Positions 27,423 to 35,501 of a stretch of 47,096 bases of DNA are shown here, piece by piece. The notes under the pieces are model-generated. The model had not been told where the DNA came from. It saw only the letters and a program-made list of their open reading frames with translations, and made no database searches. Source of the stretch: Alphaproteobacteria bacterium GM202ARS2 (GTDB taxonomy: Bacteria; Pseudomonadota; Alphaproteobacteria; GM7ARS4); contig JACONH010000012.1 of assembly GCA_014323835.1 (NCBI GenBank), positions 26,374 to 73,469 of the forward strand, given 5' to 3'. The position numbers and the translations under genes were made by a program. Position 1 is the stretch's first letter, and every line of letters begins with the position of its first letter.

Positions 27423-27458
27423 AACGGGACTCGGGTAAAGGTTGGTAAGATGCTCCGC

Positions 27459-27487
27459 ATTGTATGGCTAATCGAGGGGCAATGCAA
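27459..27487 (-). promoter_or_regulatory. dsbA-smc promoter
   Basis: On the minus strand, TTGCAT (27482-27487), a 17-bp spacer and TACAAT (27459-27464) precede dsbA. The -10 matches the consensus at five positions. It likely drives dsbA, smc and possibly the F0 genes. Confidence 0.6.
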
Positions 27488-27506
27488 CAAGTGACTACGG
27501 GGCAAT

Positions 27507-27977
27507 TTATCTTGCGCGGCGATGTCCTCTGAAGTAGCGTGCTTTCAGGACGTTTTCGAAGAATTGGCGGCGCTCTTCGTTGGGCAGGTCAACGGCGATG
27601 TCGTGGACGGCGCGGTAAAGTTGTTCCTGCATGTCGTCCATGTGCATGCGTAAATCTTGGTAGTTGCTTTGGAAGGCTTGCGGGTCATAGTGTTCAGAGG
27701 TCAGGTTCTCCCGCATTTTTTGTATAGTCTGACGGATGTGCTGTCGGTTGTCTTTGATGGTGCCTTTGACCTGTTCGATGATGGGCTTGGTGATGTTTTG
27801 GGCGCGTGTGCTGAGTTCGTCTTGGGCTCGGTTGAGTTTATACGTCATGTGATAGCCATGTCCTTTTGCGAAGATGACAGCTCCGAGTACAGTGCCGACA
27901 ATGGCAAGGTTCAGGAACAACGACAGAGCAATAACCCATGTCGGTAGCATGTTGAGGGATTGAAGAAACTTTTTCAT
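27507..27977 (-). CDS. Periplasmic CpxP/ZraP-like (heavy-metal sensor family) membrane protein
   Basis: The 156-residue product has one membrane helix (about 13-37) and a periplasmic all-helical domain. That domain contains QNITKPIIEQVKGTIKDNRQ, a central charged segment, and the C-terminal DLPNEERRQFFENVLKARY. This resembles the CpxP/Spy/ZraP-like Metal_resist family, whose members sense metals or unfolded protein. It is encoded 12 bp downstream of the anti-sigma-like gene and the ECF sigma gene, an arrangement known in other Alphaproteobacteria. It may be a sensor or chaperone output of the sigma factor. The ligand is unknown. Confidence 0.7.
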   Translation of the reverse strand: MKKFLQSLNMLPTWVIALSLFLNLAIVGTVLGAVIFAKGHGYHMTYKLNRAQDELSTRAQNITKPIIEQVKGTIKDNRQHIRQTIQKMRENLTSEHYDPQAFQSNYQDLRMHMDDMQEQLYRAVHDIAVDLPNEERRQFFENVLKARYFRGHRRAR

Positions 27978-27989
27978 GGCTGGCTCCTC

Positions 27990-28427
27990 CTAGTCGATGA
28001 AGGCAACGAATGTTGCTAAGTCACTATCGCTGTCTTCAGCGATGTATTCCTGTGTGAGTCTTTGTGCTTCTGAGGAAAAGGAACCGAAGAAGACCCCAAA
28101 AAGAATGGCAGCAGCGAGAAGACTCGCATAAGAAAGTCGGGAAGAAAGAACGGGGGCGACTCGAGAGGAGCGATGAGTCGGTCGCGATGACGGCAGACGT
28201 TGTAAGATGGTCTTGTGGAGATGTTGACAGGAAGGTTGCGGTAAGGTCGTGAGCAGAGCATCTAGGTCTTGGTGCTCTTTGAGGATGGGTTGAGCGCGTC
28301 TGTCGCCGTCTAGGATGGTCTGGACTCGTGCGTGGCATCCTGTGGGCCAGCGGTGGGGCTGGCTGCCGTAGCACGAGAGCATCTCTGTTAGCCATAGAAG
28401 GTCGTTATGGTTTGCGGCGTTTTTCAT
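27990..28427 (-). CDS. Putative anti-sigma factor (single-pass membrane protein)
   Basis: The 145-residue product has a cytoplasmic N-terminal region with the motif YGSQPHRWP followed by a LDALLTTLP segment. A single membrane helix lies around residues 98-117, with a short periplasmic tail. The YG-x-x-P-x-RWP pattern is one I associate with alphaproteobacterial proteins encoded beside ECF sigma factors; there is no zinc-binding HxxxCxxC motif. ATG 28427 is chosen for its AGGAGAG ribosome-binding site. It overlaps the sigma gene by 23 bp, implying coupled translation. The anti-sigma role is inferred from context and topology. Confidence 0.6.
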   Translation of the reverse strand: MKNAANHNDLLWLTEMLSCYGSQPHRWPTGCHARVQTILDGDRRAQPILKEHQDLDALLTTLPQPSCQHLHKTILQRLPSSRPTHRSSRVAPVLSSRLSYASLLAAAILFGVFFGSFSSEAQRLTQEYIAEDSDSDLATFVAFID

Positions 28428-28974
28428 GGGTCTCTCCTGTTCGTGTGTGGTGTAACAACGTTTTGCGTGCCCGAGCAAGCAAAGACGTAAAAGCATCGAG
28501 GCTCAAGTCCATGATTTGGGCTGCTTCGTTGTGGTTGTATCCCTCGATATAGAGGGACAACGCGGCGCGTTGGCGTTGAGGCAACTGACCAATCAGCGCG
28601 CTGATATCGGCTCGTTCGACGAGAGACGCCTCCATGTCTTGTAGCGGCTCGCCGTCTTCCTGCATGGGTGCGTGGCGTGCTTGCCTGCGTATGTGGTCGA
28701 TGCCTAAGCGATACGTCGTGGTATAGAGCCAGGGGCGAATGCGTCCGCCTTGCTTCCAATCGGCGGCGGCTTGCCACAGACGAAAAAAAGCTTCTTGCAC
28801 GATGTCTTCGGCATCGGTGCGCTCCCGCACCAGCCGCGTCGCAAAAGCAAGCAAACCGCTCAAGTGTTGATTCATAATATCCTGCAAAGCACTTTGCTTG
28901 CGAGCCGCAAGGGCACGCATCAGACCCGTGTCTTTCTCGATATCGATGACAGTCAAATGAGATGAAGAAGGCAT
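28405..28974 (-). CDS. ECF-family RNA polymerase sigma factor
   Basis: The 189-residue product has sigma region 2 (LLAFATRLVRERTDAEDIVQEAFFRLWQ and the -10-binding WLYTTTYRLGIDHIRRQ). Region 4 carries LPQRQRAALSLYIEGYNHNEAAQIMDLS, a helix-turn-helix, and the two regions have the spacing of ECF factors. ATG 28974 has AGGAG about 10 bp upstream; longer in-frame starts to 29067 give an Arg/Ser-rich extension unlike the family. It is followed by an anti-sigma-like gene and a CpxP/ZraP-like gene, so it probably controls an envelope or metal stress response. No clear ECF-type promoter could be assigned in the 234-bp region upstream. Confidence 0.88.
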   Translation of the reverse strand: MPSSSHLTVIDIEKDTGLMRALAARKQSALQDIMNQHLSGLLAFATRLVRERTDAEDIVQEAFFRLWQAAADWKQGGRIRPWLYTTTYRLGIDHIRRQARHAPMQEDGEPLQDMEASLVERADISALIGQLPQRQRAALSLYIEGYNHNEAAQIMDLSLDAFTSLLARARKTLLHHTRTGETHEKRRKP

Positions 28975-29208
28975 CACCGCACGACTCCTAGAACGCCCCC
29001 TAGAAAGCCCCCCAGAAAGCATAGAGGGCATCGATGATAAAAACGGATCACAACGGCAAGCAAACATCGTTCATAAACAACAGGATGGCAGGAAAACGTT
29101 ACAGGGGGTAAGGTCATCTAAGGTTATAGGCGTTGATGGAATTGCCCGCACGTACAACGTAGCAACGGGTCATTGTCTGTCGTTTTTTCGTCATTTTTTT
29201 TCTCATTT

Positions 29209-29601
29209 TTAGGTCTCAGGTGAACAAGGTAGGTTACTGCGTGGTAGGATATGAATATCATCGATAACATGCTGGTTGAAAAAGGTGTTAATCATTTCGG
29301 TTAGGCGGGCGCGGTCGTGTTGGTATTCGGTGCTGGCGTGGGTCAGGACTCCCAGCTGGAGGACGGTGTGCTGTGTTGGTTTATGATAGACAATCTTGAG
29401 GGGGTGACTGAAGCGTGCGTGGTGTTTGCCGATGATTTTAGACCAGTTGAGTCGCAGTTCGCTCTCTAAGGGGTTAAAATGTGGTAACAGAGGGGCGAGC
29501 AGACGTTGTGTGCTACGAGCAAGAGGCTGCAGCCCTCGGCTGACAGGTGTTCTGCTGGCACGCAGCTGAGGTTGAGCCCGGGATGTCTTCAACGAGACCA
29601 T
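29209..29601 (-). CDS. DUF721 (DciA-like) protein
   Basis: The 130-residue product has a basic N-terminus, then the DUF721 pattern RLLAPLLPHFNPLESELRLNWSKIIGKHHARFSHPL and a C-terminal part with VLQLGVLTHASTEYQHDRARL. DciA is the ancestral bacterial helicase operator that helps load DnaB. The core length and the position next to mutY match the alphaproteobacterial DUF721 gene. It is divergent from mutY with 30 bp between start codons, so both promoters must be compact or overlap. Function as a DciA is inferred from family. Confidence 0.8.
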   Translation of the reverse strand: MVSLKTSRAQPQLRASRTPVSRGLQPLARSTQRLLAPLLPHFNPLESELRLNWSKIIGKHHARFSHPLKIVYHKPTQHTVLQLGVLTHASTEYQHDRARLTEMINTFFNQHVIDDIHILPRSNLPCSPET

Positions 29602-29631
29602 GACACAGGACCCTCCTTATTGGCAACAGGT

Positions 29632-30702
29632 ATGAAGGATTCGCAATACGCTGAAGTTTTATTGGCGTGGTATGACGCCAACAAGCGCGCGTTGCCGTGG
29701 CGTATGGACTCACGGGTGGGACAAGTAGATGTGTATCGGGTTTGGGTCAGTGAAATCATGTTGCAGCAGACCACGGTTGAAACGGTCAAGGGCTATTATG
29801 GGCGATTTATCGAGCGATGGCAAACTGTCGATGCTTTAGCGTCGGCGGAGCGTGACGAGGTTTTACTTTTTTGGCAGGGTCTTGGTTATTATCGCCGTGC
29901 CCATGGTTTGCATGAGGCGGCACGCAAGGTTGTTGCGGAGCATAAGGGTGTGTTTCCTCGTGATGATGCGTCGCTGCGGGCTTTACCTGGCATTGGTGCG
30001 TATACGTCGGCGGCGTTGCGGGCGATAGCCTTTGGCGAGGCGGTTTTGCCTCTGGATGGTAACATCAAGCGTATTCTGGCGCGCCTGTTGGCGTTAAATA
30101 AGCCTGTGGAGCGCGAAGGACGAACGCTCGAAGCTTTTGGACAGCGTCTTGTGCCGCGCCAACGCAGCGGCGATTTTGCTCAAGCTATGATGGATTTAGG
30201 GGCAACAATCTGTCTGCCGCGCCAGCCACGTTGTGGCATCTGTCCCTATCAAAAGGGTTGCCTCGCTTATAGAAAGAACAAGGCGAGTGCTTACCCTTAT
30301 CGCGCCCCGAAGAAGGAGCGTCCGCATCGTTATGCGGTCTTTTTCTGGATAGAAAACGAGCATGGTGCGTACTGGCTAGAAAAAAGACCAGAAAAAGGCT
30401 TGTTGGCAGGACTGATGATTTGCCCGTCGACGCCGTGGCGCGACAAGGCATGGGGCAAAAATGATTGGCGGGCTTATGGCGACAAAAAACAACAATGGCA
30501 GATGGTGGAGGGGCATATCGTCCATGTGTTTACGCATTTCACCCTTCATGCTACGATAGCTTACGGACGCAGCAAAGACAGGAGGCCAACAAGCAAGGCA
30601 ACAGAAGGTGTTTGGGTGTCGCATGGCAAAGAGAAAGACTATGCTCTATCGACCTTGATGCGTAAAGTGATTGCTCATAAATATAAACAAGGGGCGCCCT
30701 AA
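29632..30702 (+). CDS. mutY: A/G-specific adenine DNA glycosylase
   Basis: MutY removes adenine mispaired with 8-oxoguanine. The 356-residue protein has the glycosylase domain with catalytic Glu41 (VWVSEIMLQQT) and a helix-hairpin-helix (LPGIGAYTSAAL). Asp142 lies in LDGNIKRILAR, and the [4Fe-4S] cluster ligands are Cys194-x6-Cys201-x2-Cys204-x5-Cys210. A NUDIX-like C-terminal domain recognising 8-oxoG follows. The start at 29632 is chosen because homology begins at MKDSQYAEVLLAWYD; the longer frame overlaps the divergent DUF721 gene. A PepSY gene follows 14 bp downstream. Confidence 0.95.
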   Translation: MKDSQYAEVLLAWYDANKRALPWRMDSRVGQVDVYRVWVSEIMLQQTTVETVKGYYGRFIERWQTVDALASAERDEVLLFWQGLGYYRRAHGLHEAARKVVAEHKGVFPRDDASLRALPGIGAYTSAALRAIAFGEAVLPLDGNIKRILARLLALNKPVEREGRTLEAFGQRLVPRQRSGDFAQAMMDLGATICLPRQPRCGICPYQKGCLAYRKNKASAYPYRAPKKERPHRYAVFFWIENEHGAYWLEKRPEKGLLAGLMICPSTPWRDKAWGKNDWRAYGDKKQQWQMVEGHIVHVFTHFTLHATIAYGRSKDRRPTSKATEGVWVSHGKEKDYALSTLMRKVIAHKYKQGAP

Positions 30703-30716
30703 CAAGAGGAAAAATC

Positions 30717-31052
30717 ATGCGATTGCGATGGTGTGTGTATCTTGTGGTGTTGACGATAAGCGGGGTAGGCGATGCTTGGGCGGGGGCTGGAGCGGACAAC
30801 GAAATCGGCCATGACCGAGCCTTAAAAGCGGTTACGGATGGCGAAATTCTGCCTTTACATGTTATTTTGCAGGGCGTGCAAGAACGCGTGAAGGGCGCAG
30901 TTGTCGGAGTCGTGCTGGTAGACCAAGAGGAGGGCTTGCACGGTTGGGTTTATGATGTCAAAGTGTATACAGAAGGGGGGGGTATAACGTTGCTGCGTGT
31001 CGATGCGACGACGGGCTCGATACTGCGGATTGACAAACCAGAGGGGTTTTGA
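30717..31052 (+). CDS. PepSY-domain periplasmic protein
   Basis: The 111-residue product has a signal peptide (residues 1-22, cleavage after AWA) and one PepSY-type domain. That domain comprises a helix with ILPLHVILQGVQ, then strands GWVYDVKVYTEGGGITLLRVDATTGSIL, the typical VDxxTGxIL ending. Such small exported PepSY proteins commonly precede OmpR-type response regulator and sensor kinase genes. They are thought to modulate the sensor or a periplasmic protease. The response regulator begins 3 bp after its stop codon. Confidence 0.82.
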   Translation: MRLRWCVYLVVLTISGVGDAWAGAGADNEIGHDRALKAVTDGEILPLHVILQGVQERVKGAVVGVVLVDQEEGLHGWVYDVKVYTEGGGITLLRVDATTGSILRIDKPEGF

Positions 31053-31055
31053 GCT

Positions 31056-31730
31056 ATGCGTATCTTATTGGTAGAAGACGATGACTTTGTGCGGAGCAGA
31101 CTCAAAGAGGTGCTCGAAAGAAACGGCTACAAAGTCGATACGGCAACCGACGGCGAAGAAGGTTATGCTCTGGGCGACACCGAGCCTTATGACGCGGTCG
31201 TTCTCGATATCGGGTTGCCGCGGATGGACGGCATAAGTGTCCTTAAGAGCTGGCGTAAGGAGGGACGAAAAATGCCCGTTCTTATTTTGACCGCCCGAGA
31301 CGACTGGAGCGAAAAAGTAGCCGGGTTCGATGCGGGAGCGGACGACTACGTGACCAAGCCCTACAGCTCGGAGGAGGTGTTGGCGCGCTTACGGGCGTTG
31401 ATACGACGTGCCAGCGGTAATGCCTCGCCGCGTCTGACGTGTGGGGCTGTCGAGTTGGATACACGCAGTGGACGTGCCTTTGTTGATGGCTCGCCGATTA
31501 ATCTGACGGCACAGGAGTATCGTATTCTCGACTATTTTATGCACCATAAGGGCAAAGTCATTTCGAGGACGGAGCTGACGGAGCATATTTATGACCAAGA
31601 CTTTGACTTGGATTCTAACACCATCGAAGTGTTTATTGGCAGGTTGCGTAAAAAAATAGGGCGTGAGTACATTCGCACGGCTCGTGGGCTTGGCTATCGG
31701 ATGGATGAGAGTGCAAAAAGAAGGTCGTAA
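31056..31730 (+). CDS. OmpR/PhoB-family response regulator
   Basis: The 224-residue protein has a receiver domain with the acidic pocket (LLVEDDDF), phospho-acceptor Asp51 (DAVVLDIGLPRMDG), a conserved Thr (LILTARDD) and Lys (VTKPYSSEEVLARL). A C-terminal winged-helix DNA-binding domain follows (LTAQEYRILDYFMHHKGKVISRTEL and IEVFIGRLRKKIG). The gene overlaps the kinase gene by 26 bp and follows the PepSY gene, resembling PhoP/PhoQ- or QseB/QseC-like units. Targets are unknown, possibly including its own operon. Confidence 0.95.
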   Translation: MRILLVEDDDFVRSRLKEVLERNGYKVDTATDGEEGYALGDTEPYDAVVLDIGLPRMDGISVLKSWRKEGRKMPVLILTARDDWSEKVAGFDAGADDYVTKPYSSEEVLARLRALIRRASGNASPRLTCGAVELDTRSGRAFVDGSPINLTAQEYRILDYFMHHKGKVISRTELTEHIYDQDFDLDSNTIEVFIGRLRKKIGREYIRTARGLGYRMDESAKRRS

Positions 31731-33078
31731 ATCCGCCCCTTTTTCTTTGACGTTACGCCTGATGCTTGCGGCAGGGGGTGTGGTTCTTTTTGCTTTGGTG
31801 CTTGGTGGCATCTTTTTGTCTTTTCTGTTCCGTGATGTCGCCACGCGCTCTTTCGATGCTTACTTGCAGGCTGGTGTTTCTACGCTTATCCAGAACATTC
31901 GTTTGAACGAGGATGGCACCCTGAATGTGGTGTCGGGTATCGGCGATGCTCGTTTTATGCGTCCGCGCTCAGGCTGGTATTGGCAGATAAAAAGCGGCGA
32001 GGGCGTCTTTTTGCGTTCGATCTCGCTGTGGGATCAGAGTCTGACCTTTCACCACGCCGCACAAGACGTGCATATGCAAGGACAACGTTTGTATCAGGGG
32101 CAACGTATCCGCTTTATTGCTGAGAAAGTTTTTTTTCCCGAGCGTGCCCAAGGGGTCTGGGTGACGGTGACGGGTGAAACCTCTGTGCTGGAAGGCGATT
32201 TCAGGCGTTTTGATAGAACACTGATGATTGCTTTGAGCGTTTTTGGTGTCCTGTTGGTGCTTGGCATCATGTTACAGGTGCATTTTGGCTTATATCCTTT
32301 GCGCCGTCTGCGCTCTGACTTGGCGTTGGTGCGGCAAGGTAAGCGTTCTACGTTGGGTCGTGCGCCTTTTCCTTCCGAGATTCGTCCGCTTGTGGAGGAA
32401 ATTAACTCGCTGATACGCCACAACGCTGGTCTGGTGGAGCGTGCCCGCCGTCACGTGGGCAATCTTGCCCATGCTCTGCGCACGCCCCTGACGGCTATGA
32501 CCAGCGCGCTGGAAGCAGACGGACTGCAGTCACACGACAACAAAGCCCTTGCTGAAACGTTGCGTCCTTCGCTCACAACAATGGAGGGACATGTGCGCTA
32601 CCATCTGGCACGAGCACGAGCCGGTAGCCGAGCCAGCACCGCACGCACAACGTTTTTGTCGGTGGTGCACGCCATACAGGGAGTCTTGCATAAAGTCTAC
32701 CCAGACTGTCGCATTGACGTCATAGGAGACGACCACGGACGAGTCTTCATCGGCGATAAGCACGACTTAGAAGAAATCATCGGCAACATCATGGAAAATG
32801 CCTGCAAGTGGGCTCAAGATACCGTGCATGTGACCTTGCAGATAGAAGAGGATACCATGACCATAGCCATCGATGATAACGGTAGCGGCTTGCCCGCCAA
32901 TAAACGCAAAGCCGTGTTCCAAAGGGGCAAACGCCTCGATGAAATGAAGCCGGGCTCAGGGTTGGGCTTGTCTATTGTGCGAGACCATCTCGAGCTCTAT
33001 GGCGGCACGATTACGCTCGCCGATTCCGAACTGGGTGGATTAAGGGCCCTACTACGGTTACCTATGGTGCCACTTTAG
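31705..33078 (+). CDS. Sensor histidine kinase
   Basis: The 457-residue membrane kinase has a first membrane helix near residues 18-42, a periplasmic sensor domain of about 130 residues and a second helix (IALSVFGVLLVLGIMLQVHFGL). A HAMP-like linker and a phosphorylatable His256 in NLAHALRTPLTAM follow. The ATPase domain shows the N box (NIMENACKWA), G1 (DDNGSGLP) and G2 (GSGLGLSIV). A start at 31705 or GTG 31711 is preferred; the frame is open from GTG 31663. It pairs with the overlapping response regulator. The signal is unknown; PhoQ-like sensing of cations is one possibility. Confidence 0.92.
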   Translation: MRVQKEGRKSAPFSLTLRLMLAAGGVVLFALVLGGIFLSFLFRDVATRSFDAYLQAGVSTLIQNIRLNEDGTLNVVSGIGDARFMRPRSGWYWQIKSGEGVFLRSISLWDQSLTFHHAAQDVHMQGQRLYQGQRIRFIAEKVFFPERAQGVWVTVTGETSVLEGDFRRFDRTLMIALSVFGVLLVLGIMLQVHFGLYPLRRLRSDLALVRQGKRSTLGRAPFPSEIRPLVEEINSLIRHNAGLVERARRHVGNLAHALRTPLTAMTSALEADGLQSHDNKALAETLRPSLTTMEGHVRYHLARARAGSRASTARTTFLSVVHAIQGVLHKVYPDCRIDVIGDDHGRVFIGDKHDLEEIIGNIMENACKWAQDTVHVTLQIEEDTMTIAIDDNGSGLPANKRKAVFQRGKRLDEMKPGSGLGLSIVRDHLELYGGTITLADSELGGLRALLRLPMVPL

Positions 33079-33134
33079 GATAACTTTTAAGCTGATAATG
33101 ATAACTCGCTACGTGAGCAACGCGTCTCGTCACG

Positions 33135-33163
33135 TTGCTAAGTAACGCTATAATGGTTATAAT
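33135..33163 (+). promoter_or_regulatory. Promoter of the DUF7662-like gene, overlapped by an inverted repeat
   Basis: TTGCTA (33135-33140) and a perfect TATAAT (33158-33163) are separated by 17 bp. A 7-bp inverted repeat, AGCAACG (33116-33122) with CGTTGCT (33133-33139), covers the -35 and could be a repressor operator. A second TATAAT at 33149-33154 lacks a matching -35. The start codon at 33193 has an AGGAG site. Confidence 0.65.
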
Positions 33164-33192
33164 GGTTACAAACGTTGAACAGGAGTTGAGCG

Positions 33193-33669
33193 ATGAATAT
33201 GATGAATACTGTGCAGACAAACCCGTTTTGGCTGAAGTGGGTTAAGTATAGTAAGTATGCGGGTCTTTATCAGCACCTTTGTCAGCTTGGTGGCACAACA
33301 TGGCACGCGTCTTTTGCTGAGGTCGAACGTGTTTTAGGTTCTCCTCTGCCTCTATCGGCGCGGGCACATTGTCCTTGGTGGACGAATCAGCGTGAGCATG
33401 GGTATACGCATGCTTGTGCTTGGCTCGTAGCAGGTTACGAGACTCAAGACGTCGACCTGGATAAAGAAACGATAACATTTCGATACACGGGCAATTGTCG
33501 AGTCGACTATAAACCTCCACAGGATAAAACGGTTCATCGTCATAAGTCAGACTCGGCATCAGACTTAGTTAAAATGTTTCAAAAGTGGGATAAACACTCT
33601 TCGCCCCGTGATAAAAATGCACCGCTGGTCAACGTGCCCTTGCGGCGCGCCGATATGTATCGAGAGTGA
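33193..33669 (+). CDS. Hypothetical protein with DUF7662-like domain
   Basis: The 158-residue product has no signal peptide or membrane segment. Residues 20-100 match a pattern I associate with DUF7662: YAGLYQHL, then SFAEVERVLGSPLPLSARAH, then WWTNQREH and ACAWLVAGYETQDVDLDKETITFRY. The C-terminal 55 residues are basic and polar. Function is unknown; the domain occurs in many scattered bacterial hypothetical proteins. The gene is monocistronic, with a consensus-like promoter and possible operator. It sits convergent to rnhB with 45 bp between and no clear terminator. Its promoter strength stands out from neighbouring genes. Confidence 0.7.
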   Translation: MNMMNTVQTNPFWLKWVKYSKYAGLYQHLCQLGGTTWHASFAEVERVLGSPLPLSARAHCPWWTNQREHGYTHACAWLVAGYETQDVDLDKETITFRYTGNCRVDYKPPQDKTVHRHKSDSASDLVKMFQKWDKHSSPRDKNAPLVNVPLRRADMYRE

Positions 33670-33714
33670 TTTTCGTTGATACCCATGTTACCTGAATCGT
33701 GCCTTTAGGCATAT

Positions 33715-34287
33715 CTATGACTCTATGACGTGTCTATGACAGGGGCGAAAGCTGAGGCGGTGGTGGGGCGACAAGCCCTCGGCGAGGGCAGCACGGTGGG
33801 CGACTGTTGGATAGCCGGCGTTTCTTTGCCACTGATAAGCAGGATAGCGCGCGCTGAGCCTTGTCATTAATCGGTCACGGGTAACTTTGGCGATGATACT
33901 TGCCGCGGCGATGCCTTTGTCTTTTTCATCCCCTTTAATGATGGTGCGGGTCGCACACGGCAGCTCGGGTGCGTGGGTGCCATCAATCAACGTCAGCTGC
34001 GGCTTAAGGGGAAGACGATGCCACGCTCGTTGCATCGCAAGCAATGTTGCTTGTAAAATGTTTAACCTATCAATCAGACGAGACGACACCGCACCGATGC
34101 CATAAGGAACATGACGCATCAGTTCCTGTGCCAGCTGTTCCCGGGTGCGACTGTTCAGCTGTTTGGAGTCACGTATCGCGTCATACAATTCGTTGGGGAG
34201 GGCTTTTTTTGTCAGGATAACCGCTACCGCTACGACGGGGCCAGCAATAGGGCCTCTGCCTACCTCGTCGATGGCGGCAATGATCAT
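33715..34287 (-). CDS. rnhB: Ribonuclease HII
   Basis: RNase HII cuts RNA in RNA-DNA hybrids and single ribonucleotides in DNA. The 190-residue protein begins MIIAAIDEVGRGPIAGPVVA, with the catalytic Asp7-Glu8 pair. It also has DSKQLNSRTREQL, the LIDG acidic motif and KGDEKDKGIAAASIIAKVTRDRLM, all RNase HII signatures. Its ATG overlaps the stop of the upstream antiporter gene by 4 bp, placing it at the end of the long minus-strand gene run. Confidence 0.96.
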   Translation of the reverse strand: MIIAAIDEVGRGPIAGPVVAVAVILTKKALPNELYDAIRDSKQLNSRTREQLAQELMRHVPYGIGAVSSRLIDRLNILQATLLAMQRAWHRLPLKPQLTLIDGTHAPELPCATRTIIKGDEKDKGIAAASIIAKVTRDRLMTRLSARYPAYQWQRNAGYPTVAHRAALAEGLSPHHRLSFRPCHRHVIES

Positions 34288-35498
34288 TTGCTTTTTTCTC
34301 GTGAGCGGTTAAAGGACTTGAGGATAAGGGGCCAGCCGTGTGTCATGGTCATGGATAGACGCACACCATAGCGTGCCACCGACAGCCACAAGGGCGTAAT
34401 TGTCAACGACAACGCTGTTGTTGTTATAATCAGCAGGCTTTTTTCGCTAGTAATGAGTCCGCCTTCTTCGGCAGCCTTACTGAGCAAGAAGGAAAACTCG
34501 CCAATTTGGGCGAGAAGAAAGCCCGCTATCAAGGCGTGGTGCCACGGCTCGCCCACCAGACGCATCAAGAAAATGTTCAGCAACGTCTTAAGAACGGTCA
34601 CGATGAACAACGCGGTAAGGACACGATGCCAGTTGGAAGCAATATAGCTAAAATCAATCAATAAGCCGATAGACAAGAAGAACATCATCATAAGAAGAGT
34701 CTCTATGGGCTTGACGACATTGAGCATTGTTTGTCGCTCGTCGCTGTGTGCGACGGCGATTCCAATAAGAAAGGCGCCGTAGGCGGGGGAAAAGCCAACG
34801 AGGCCCGACAAGGCTGCCGCGCCGAAGCACATCGCGACAGCCCGCACAATAATCAATTCTCGATTGTGGGAGGTGGCTTCCTGCAACGGCAAATGAATAC
34901 GTCCGCGCCGCTGCAACAGAAACAAAAGACCCACCATAAGGGCAATAGAAAAAATAACCCGCAGAACATCAGCAATGCCGGGCTCAGCTTGGGAGAGCAT
35001 GCCCACAACCAGCATCATGGGAATAAAAAACAAATCCTGTGCCACCAGAATACCCACGATGATTTGCCCGGGCGGCGAAGCCGTAATGTTCATCGTGTTG
35101 AGCATCTTGATGACCACCGCGGTGCTCGACAAGGTTACAATAAAGCCAAGCACAATCGACGTCGCCAAAGGCAAATCAAAGATAAGAGCAAAGGAGATTG
35201 TGATAGTAAGACTAAGGACGACCTGTCCTATGGCAACGCTGAGAGCTGGCTTCCAGACTTGGCGGAAGCTGGTGGTGGGCATCTCTGTGCCAATAAGAAA
35301 CAACAGGGTGAGGACACCGAGCTCAGCGAGCAGGTCGACGGTCTCTCGATTGTCTACGAATCCGAGAGCGGAAGGGCCCAGCACGACGCCCGCCAAAATG
35401 AAACCAAGAGCAGGCGGTTGCTTGAGACGCCCCATCGCAAGAGCAGACGCAAGAGCAATCAGAACAACAATAGCAATGTTTACAAGACCGTCGTGCAT
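34284..35498 (-). CDS. CPA2-family cation:proton antiporter
   Basis: The 404-residue protein has about twelve hydrophobic segments, with family features PPALGFILAGVVLGPSALG, FLIGTEMP and FIVTLSSTAVVIKML. It resembles KefB/KefC-type potassium or sodium proton exchangers but ends after the membrane domain. The C-terminal TrkA-N/RCK regulatory domain of KefB/C is missing, so control by NAD(H) or glutathione at that domain is not expected. It lies 3 bp after moaB and overlaps rnhB by 4 bp. Substrate ion is uncertain. Confidence 0.88.
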   Translation of the reverse strand: MHDGLVNIAIVVLIALASALAMGRLKQPPALGFILAGVVLGPSALGFVDNRETVDLLAELGVLTLLFLIGTEMPTTSFRQVWKPALSVAIGQVVLSLTITISFALIFDLPLATSIVLGFIVTLSSTAVVIKMLNTMNITASPPGQIIVGILVAQDLFFIPMMLVVGMLSQAEPGIADVLRVIFSIALMVGLLFLLQRRGRIHLPLQEATSHNRELIIVRAVAMCFGAAALSGLVGFSPAYGAFLIGIAVAHSDERQTMLNVVKPIETLLMMMFFLSIGLLIDFSYIASNWHRVLTALFIVTVLKTLLNIFLMRLVGEPWHHALIAGFLLAQIGEFSFLLSKAAEEGGLITSEKSLLIITTTALSLTITPLWLSVARYGVRLSMTMTHGWPLILKSFNRSREKSK

Positions 35499-35501
35499 GA
35501 G

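Noticed and set aside
33670-33714. Possible terminator between the DUF7662-like gene and rnhB
   Set aside because: Only a 4-5 bp hairpin (TGCCTTTAGGCA) without a T-run is present.
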